Positions 15,456 through 17,774 of a stretch of DNA of 17,774 bases are shown piece by piece. The position numbers and the translations under genes are program-made. Below the pieces are notes generated by a model. The model was not told the origin of the DNA. It saw only the letters and a program-made list of their open reading frames with translations, and searched no databases. How positions within the stretch are numbered: the stretch's first letter is position 1; the number at the start of each line of letters is the position of its first letter. Origin of the DNA: an uncultured Collinsella sp. (GTDB taxonomy: Bacteria; Actinomycetota; Coriobacteriia; Coriobacteriales; Coriobacteriaceae); contig UQTD01000041.1 in NCBI GenBank assembly GCA_900543845.1, positions 1 through 17,774 of the forward strand. Direction: 5' to 3'.

Positions 15456-15773
15456 AGAAATCTCCCTCCTTCATGCCGCAGGCGCGCGGCACACATTTTG
15501 TTGTAACCAAAACAGATGGAGCTATTCAGTCGTCCGCAGGCCACATTTCTCGTCAGTGTTCTCTAGACATAATCTCACCGCCTGATAACTCCTCGACTGT
15601 CTTGACTCTCTCCGAAAATTGAACAGCAAATCGTTGGCCGCAAAGTGTCGACTGTGGGAAAATTAACTAGAGCTTTCTCCTGCTCGCGTGAGCGTTCGCG
15701 TGTATGATCCTGACCGAATCGGGCAGGCGCAATATAGATCCACGGAAACCGGCCTACGAACAAGGAGCGCCTT
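15456..15773. other. Intergenic region between the flavoprotein and the LPATG protein genes
   Basis: This is a divergent control region of about 318 bases. An imperfect palindrome TTTTGTTGTAACCAAAA (15496-15512) lies about 40 bases upstream of the flavoprotein start and could be an operator. TCGACTGT occurs at 15593-15600 and again at 15648-15655, each followed by a GAAAATT-AAC-like stretch, a weak degenerate direct repeat. TATGAT (15703-15708) is a possible -10 box for the plus-strand gene but lacks a good -35 box. I see no gene or RNA. Confidence 0.4.
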
Positions 15774-16694
15774 ATGTATGGACAGCATGTTGCACCGCAA
15801 ACCCATAACAAACGCACTGGTCTGTCTATCCGCAACGTCAAGCTTCATGCAGGCGCCAGAGTCGTCGCCTTCGGAGTAAGCATTCTTATGGCTGGGCAGC
15901 TTTTGCTACCCTGCGCAGCACTGGCGACCGAAATGCCCGAACCCGATGTCGCAGCACCCATCACCTGCGACGAAGTCAACGCGGAAGGCAGCCTCGCAGC
16001 AACCCCCGTCGTCGATCATAACTATGACCTGGAGCTCCCTCCTGCCTTCATGTTGGTCCAGAATGAGGCGTTTGTATACGATTTCTCCGACAAACCCGAG
16101 GACTTCATCTACGGGCTTAACGACACCGTCCATCTCTTCAAGATCGACACCGATACCGAAAGCCTTATAAAAACCGAGAACCCCAAAGAGGCCAGCGTCT
16201 CTATTGCCCTGACCATGATCGACAATCACGTTAGAGCAACCGTAGTCTTTACAGGCAGTTACGCCGACGACCAAATCCCTTACAGGCTGGACCTCAACAG
16301 CTCAACCTACCTTGGCACACACGTTGACCGTGACTTCGACAGAGGGCAGGGGATTATGCACGAAACGCGGCACGATTACTACATCCGCTACGTCTTCGAC
16401 AGCGACGTGCACTTGATTGCAACCGATACGAGCGGTTCCAAACCCGATCCAAGTGTTAAACCGAGCCCAGAGGTCAAACCCGAACCGGAAACCAAGCCCG
16501 AGCCCACACCGCAGCCCAAGGCAGACAAGCCCGCGGCAAATCCCGTTTCCACTAAGGCAGTAGCGGCGGTTAAACCAGCCGGGACCACCTTACCCGCGAC
16601 GGGCGACAACGGTGCGATGGCAGCCGCCCTGAGTGTTGCCGGTGGTGTAGTTGCGGCAGTTGGCATTTCTGCAACAAGGCGTCGCAACCGCTAG
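15774..16694 (+). CDS. Secreted LPxTG-anchored cell-wall protein of unknown function
   Basis: This is a 306-residue protein. The ATG at 15774 has AAGGAG 6 bases upstream. A long basic N-region precedes a hydrophobic core (VVAFGVSILMAGQLLLPCAA) with likely signal cleavage near ALA-T. The mature part (about 55-215) looks beta-rich (DYDLELPPAFMLVQNEAFVY, ASVSIALTMIDNHVRATVVF), without a family I recognise. Residues ~220-265 form a Pro/Lys/Glu-rich wall-spanning stalk with KPEPETKPEPTPQPK. The sorting signal is LPATG (273-277), then D, a hydrophobic stretch and RRRNR at the end, so a class-A-type sortase should link it to peptidoglycan. The arrangement suggests a small surface-displayed domain; ligand and role are unknown. 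Confidence 0.9.
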   Translation: MYGQHVAPQTHNKRTGLSIRNVKLHAGARVVAFGVSILMAGQLLLPCAALATEMPEPDVAAPITCDEVNAEGSLAATPVVDHNYDLELPPAFMLVQNEAFVYDFSDKPEDFIYGLNDTVHLFKIDTDTESLIKTENPKEASVSIALTMIDNHVRATVVFTGSYADDQIPYRLDLNSSTYLGTHVDRDFDRGQGIMHETRHDYYIRYVFDSDVHLIATDTSGSKPDPSVKPSPEVKPEPETKPEPTPQPKADKPAANPVSTKAVAAVKPAGTTLPATGDNGAMAAALSVAGGVVAAVGISATRRRNR

Positions 16695-16717
16695 CCAGCA
16701 TTTCGTACCCCGCAGAC

Positions 16718-16746
16718 AAAGCTCTATCCCCGCTCCGATGAGCTTT
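16718..16746 (+). terminator. Hairpin after the LPATG protein gene
   Basis: AAAGCTC (16718-16724) and GAGCTTT (16740-16746) form a 7-bp stem, extended by ATC/GAT after a one-base bulge. It lies 23 bases after the stop codon. The T-run is only three bases, within the stem, so this is a modest terminator candidate that could act on either strand. Confidence 0.4.
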
Positions 16747-17197
16747 ACTCACCGAGAAGTTTCTTCCCCACGGAAATGAGTTTCTTTCCAACGGCCGCCT
16801 TCACGCCAATCACTACAACCACGTGGGCAGTGCGGGCTTCGAGATCCGCAGCGATGATGTCCCCCGATGCCCGCACTGCGGCTGGCAGCTTGTGCCGTGG
16901 GTGCGAGACGACACGTTTTTGCTGGGCACGGTATGGCGCGAGAGTCTCGAACGATACGAGCGCTTCGTGCGCGAGCGCGGTAGTAGCCGCGTGCTGTTGC
17001 TGGAGCTCGGCGTGGGCGAGATGACCCCCGGCATCATTACACTCCCGTTCTGGAGCATGACCGCAAAGCTGCCGGATGCGCACCTGCTGAGCGTGAACAT
17101 CTCGGGCGATTCGGCTCCGCTGCAGCTTGGAAGCAAGGCAGAGGCGATCCAGGCAGACTTGGGTGCCTTGTTCTCGGCGGCGCGGGCCGACGACTAG
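16742..17197 (+). pseudogene. Sirtuin-like (Sir2) protein, C-terminal fragment
   Basis: The frame is open from 16742 to the TAG at 17195-17197 with no good start codon or ribosome site. From about 16853 the translation PRCPHCGWQLVPWVRDDTFL, followed by a helix and LLLELGVGEMTPGIITLPFW, resembles the end of bacterial Sir2-like proteins. It has one CxxC half of the zinc module, then the last strands of the Rossmann fold. The N-terminal NAD-binding region, the catalytic histidine and the first cysteine pair are absent. An NAD-dependent deacylase or ADP-ribose-type activity is therefore not expected. GTG 16823 could serve as a start for a 124-residue product, but a decayed gene is likelier. An intact paralogue elsewhere in the genome would be usual. 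Confidence 0.6.
16745..16822 (-). pseudogene. Possible C-terminal relic of a minus-strand membrane-protein gene
   Basis: On the minus strand, the last ~25 codons before the TAA at 16747-16745 read VVVVIGVKAAVGKKLISVGKKLLGE. This is a hydrophobic segment followed by a Lys-rich tail, typical of the end of an integral membrane protein. Further upstream the frame runs antisense to the sirtuin-like fragment and looks unnatural. The relic call rests only on composition. Confidence 0.2.
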
Positions 17198-17201
17198 TAG
17201 C

Positions 17202-17221
17202 GCGGCGAGGCGTCTTGCCGC
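17202..17221 (+). terminator. Small hairpin after the sirtuin-like fragment
   Basis: GCGGCGAG (17202-17209) pairs with CTTGCCGC (17214-17221), with one G-U pair, around a GCGT loop. It lies just after the stop codon. There is no T-run, so its function as a terminator is uncertain. Confidence 0.35.
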
Positions 17222-17274
17222 AAACCGTCCTCGCTAAATGCATGACCGTTAATAAGTAAAAAGCAAGGTGCGTC

Positions 17275-17774
17275 TTATTTCAAATACTCCTCAAAGAACG
17301 CTTTCAGCTTTCCAAACGGAATGACGTCCATCTGATCGTAGAGGTCGGTGTGGCTGGCACCGGGGATAATGAGCAATTCCTTGTTGTCCCCCGTCAGCTT
17401 GCTGTACGCGGTTTCGCTGAAATAGCGGGAGTGTGCTTTCTCGCCATGCACCAGCAGTACCGCGGAGCGAATTTCGCTGCTGTATTGCAAAATCGGCATA
17501 TTCAGGAACGACAGCGAGGACGTCACATTCCAGCCACCGTTGGAGTTCAGGCTGCGGGGATGGTAGCCTCGCGGAGTTTTGTAGTAGGCGTAATAGTCCG
17601 CTACAAACTGCGGCGCATCCTCCGGTAATGGATCGACAACGCCGCCCGCCAGCGCATTGCTGCCGTTTTTATAGTCCTCGGTGCGCTGCGCGTTCAGCGC
17701 TTTCCGCTTTTCAAAGCGCGCCTGCTCGGAATCCTCGGCGTCAAAATAGCCGTTTGCGGTCACGCGGGTCATAT
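17275..17774 (-). CDS. Alpha/beta hydrolase, C-terminal part (runs off the right edge)
   Basis: About 166 residues are visible, ending at the TAA at 17277-17275. The frame is still open at the window edge, and the ATG at 17772-17770 is probably internal. The sequence after it (MTRVTANGYFDAEDSEQARF) looks like the middle of a dienelactone-hydrolase or YcjY-like alpha/beta hydrolase. The strand AVLLVHGEKAHSRYF holds the region of the acidic residue, and LLIIPGASHTDLYDQ holds the catalytic histidine (His in ASHTDLYD). The nucleophilic serine would be upstream, outside the window. The likely enzyme is a cytoplasmic esterase or lactonase of unknown substrate. No neighbour in the window explains its role. 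Confidence 0.82.
   Translation of the reverse strand, partial: MTRVTANGYFDAEDSEQARFEKRKALNAQRTEDYKNGSNALAGGVVDPLPEDAPQFVADYYAYYKTPRGYHPRSLNSNGGWNVTSSLSFLNMPILQYSSEIRSAVLLVHGEKAHSRYFSETAYSKLTGDNKELLIIPGASHTDLYDQMDVIPFGKLKAFFEEYLK

Noticed and set aside
14919..15506. A 195-codon plus-strand frame opposite the flavoprotein
   Set aside because: The minus strand carries the FMN-binding motifs and a strong AAGGAGG site; the plus frame is an antisense shadow.

Overview
The window looks like a chromosomal piece of a high-GC Gram-positive gut actinobacterium, most likely a Coriobacteriia member close to Collinsella. The grounds are GC-rich codon use, strong AGGAGG-type ribosome sites, TTG/GTG starts, LPxTG-type anchors ending in TGD, a twin-arginine surface protein, a LuxR-type regulator with a long helical N-terminal part, and a divergent topoisomerase IV pair. 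The genus is an inference from recognising families, not from a search.

Layout. 1-565 (minus): a PadR-type repressor followed, with a 14-base overlap, by the start of a DUF1700 (HAAS-type) membrane-protein gene, behind a good promoter carrying three phased GTATA repeats. 839-6368 (plus): a LuxR-type regulator, then a 1455-residue surface protein with a Tat-type signal and a C-terminal LAGTG anchor. 6416-7488 (minus): a lipoprotein with its own terminator. 7784-9273 (plus): an AAA ATPase fused to a nuclease-like DUF234 domain; a duplicated 35-bp palindromic module ends exactly at its GTG start. 9311-13709 (plus): a LexA-type SOS box, then divergent parE- and parC-like genes. 13863-14815 (plus): three 19-bp tandem repeats running straight into a second AAA ATPase whose N-terminus, including Walker A, is missing. 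14843-15455: a 14-bp inverted repeat and a minus-strand flavodoxin-family protein with an iron-sulfur-type cysteine motif. 15774-16694 (plus): a small secreted LPATG-anchored protein. 16742-17197: a decayed C-terminal piece of a sirtuin-like protein, next to a possible minus-strand relic. 17275-17774 (minus): the C-terminal part of an alpha/beta hydrolase running off the edge.

How it fits together. Topoisomerase IV is the housekeeping core; its SOS box suggests damage-linked control. On each side of it sits a P-loop ATPase of a different subfamily. Each has its own repeat array with a regular spacing close to, or a multiple of, the helical turn, and each array abuts the coding start. One ATPase is intact and the other truncated. 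This arrangement is the most unusual signal in the window. It suggests accessory, self-regulated ATPase modules whose winged-helix parts may bind the repeats, but their biological job cannot be read from the sequence. The two sortase-type surface proteins and the lipoprotein make the rest of the window a cell-envelope accessory region with visible gene decay near its right end.
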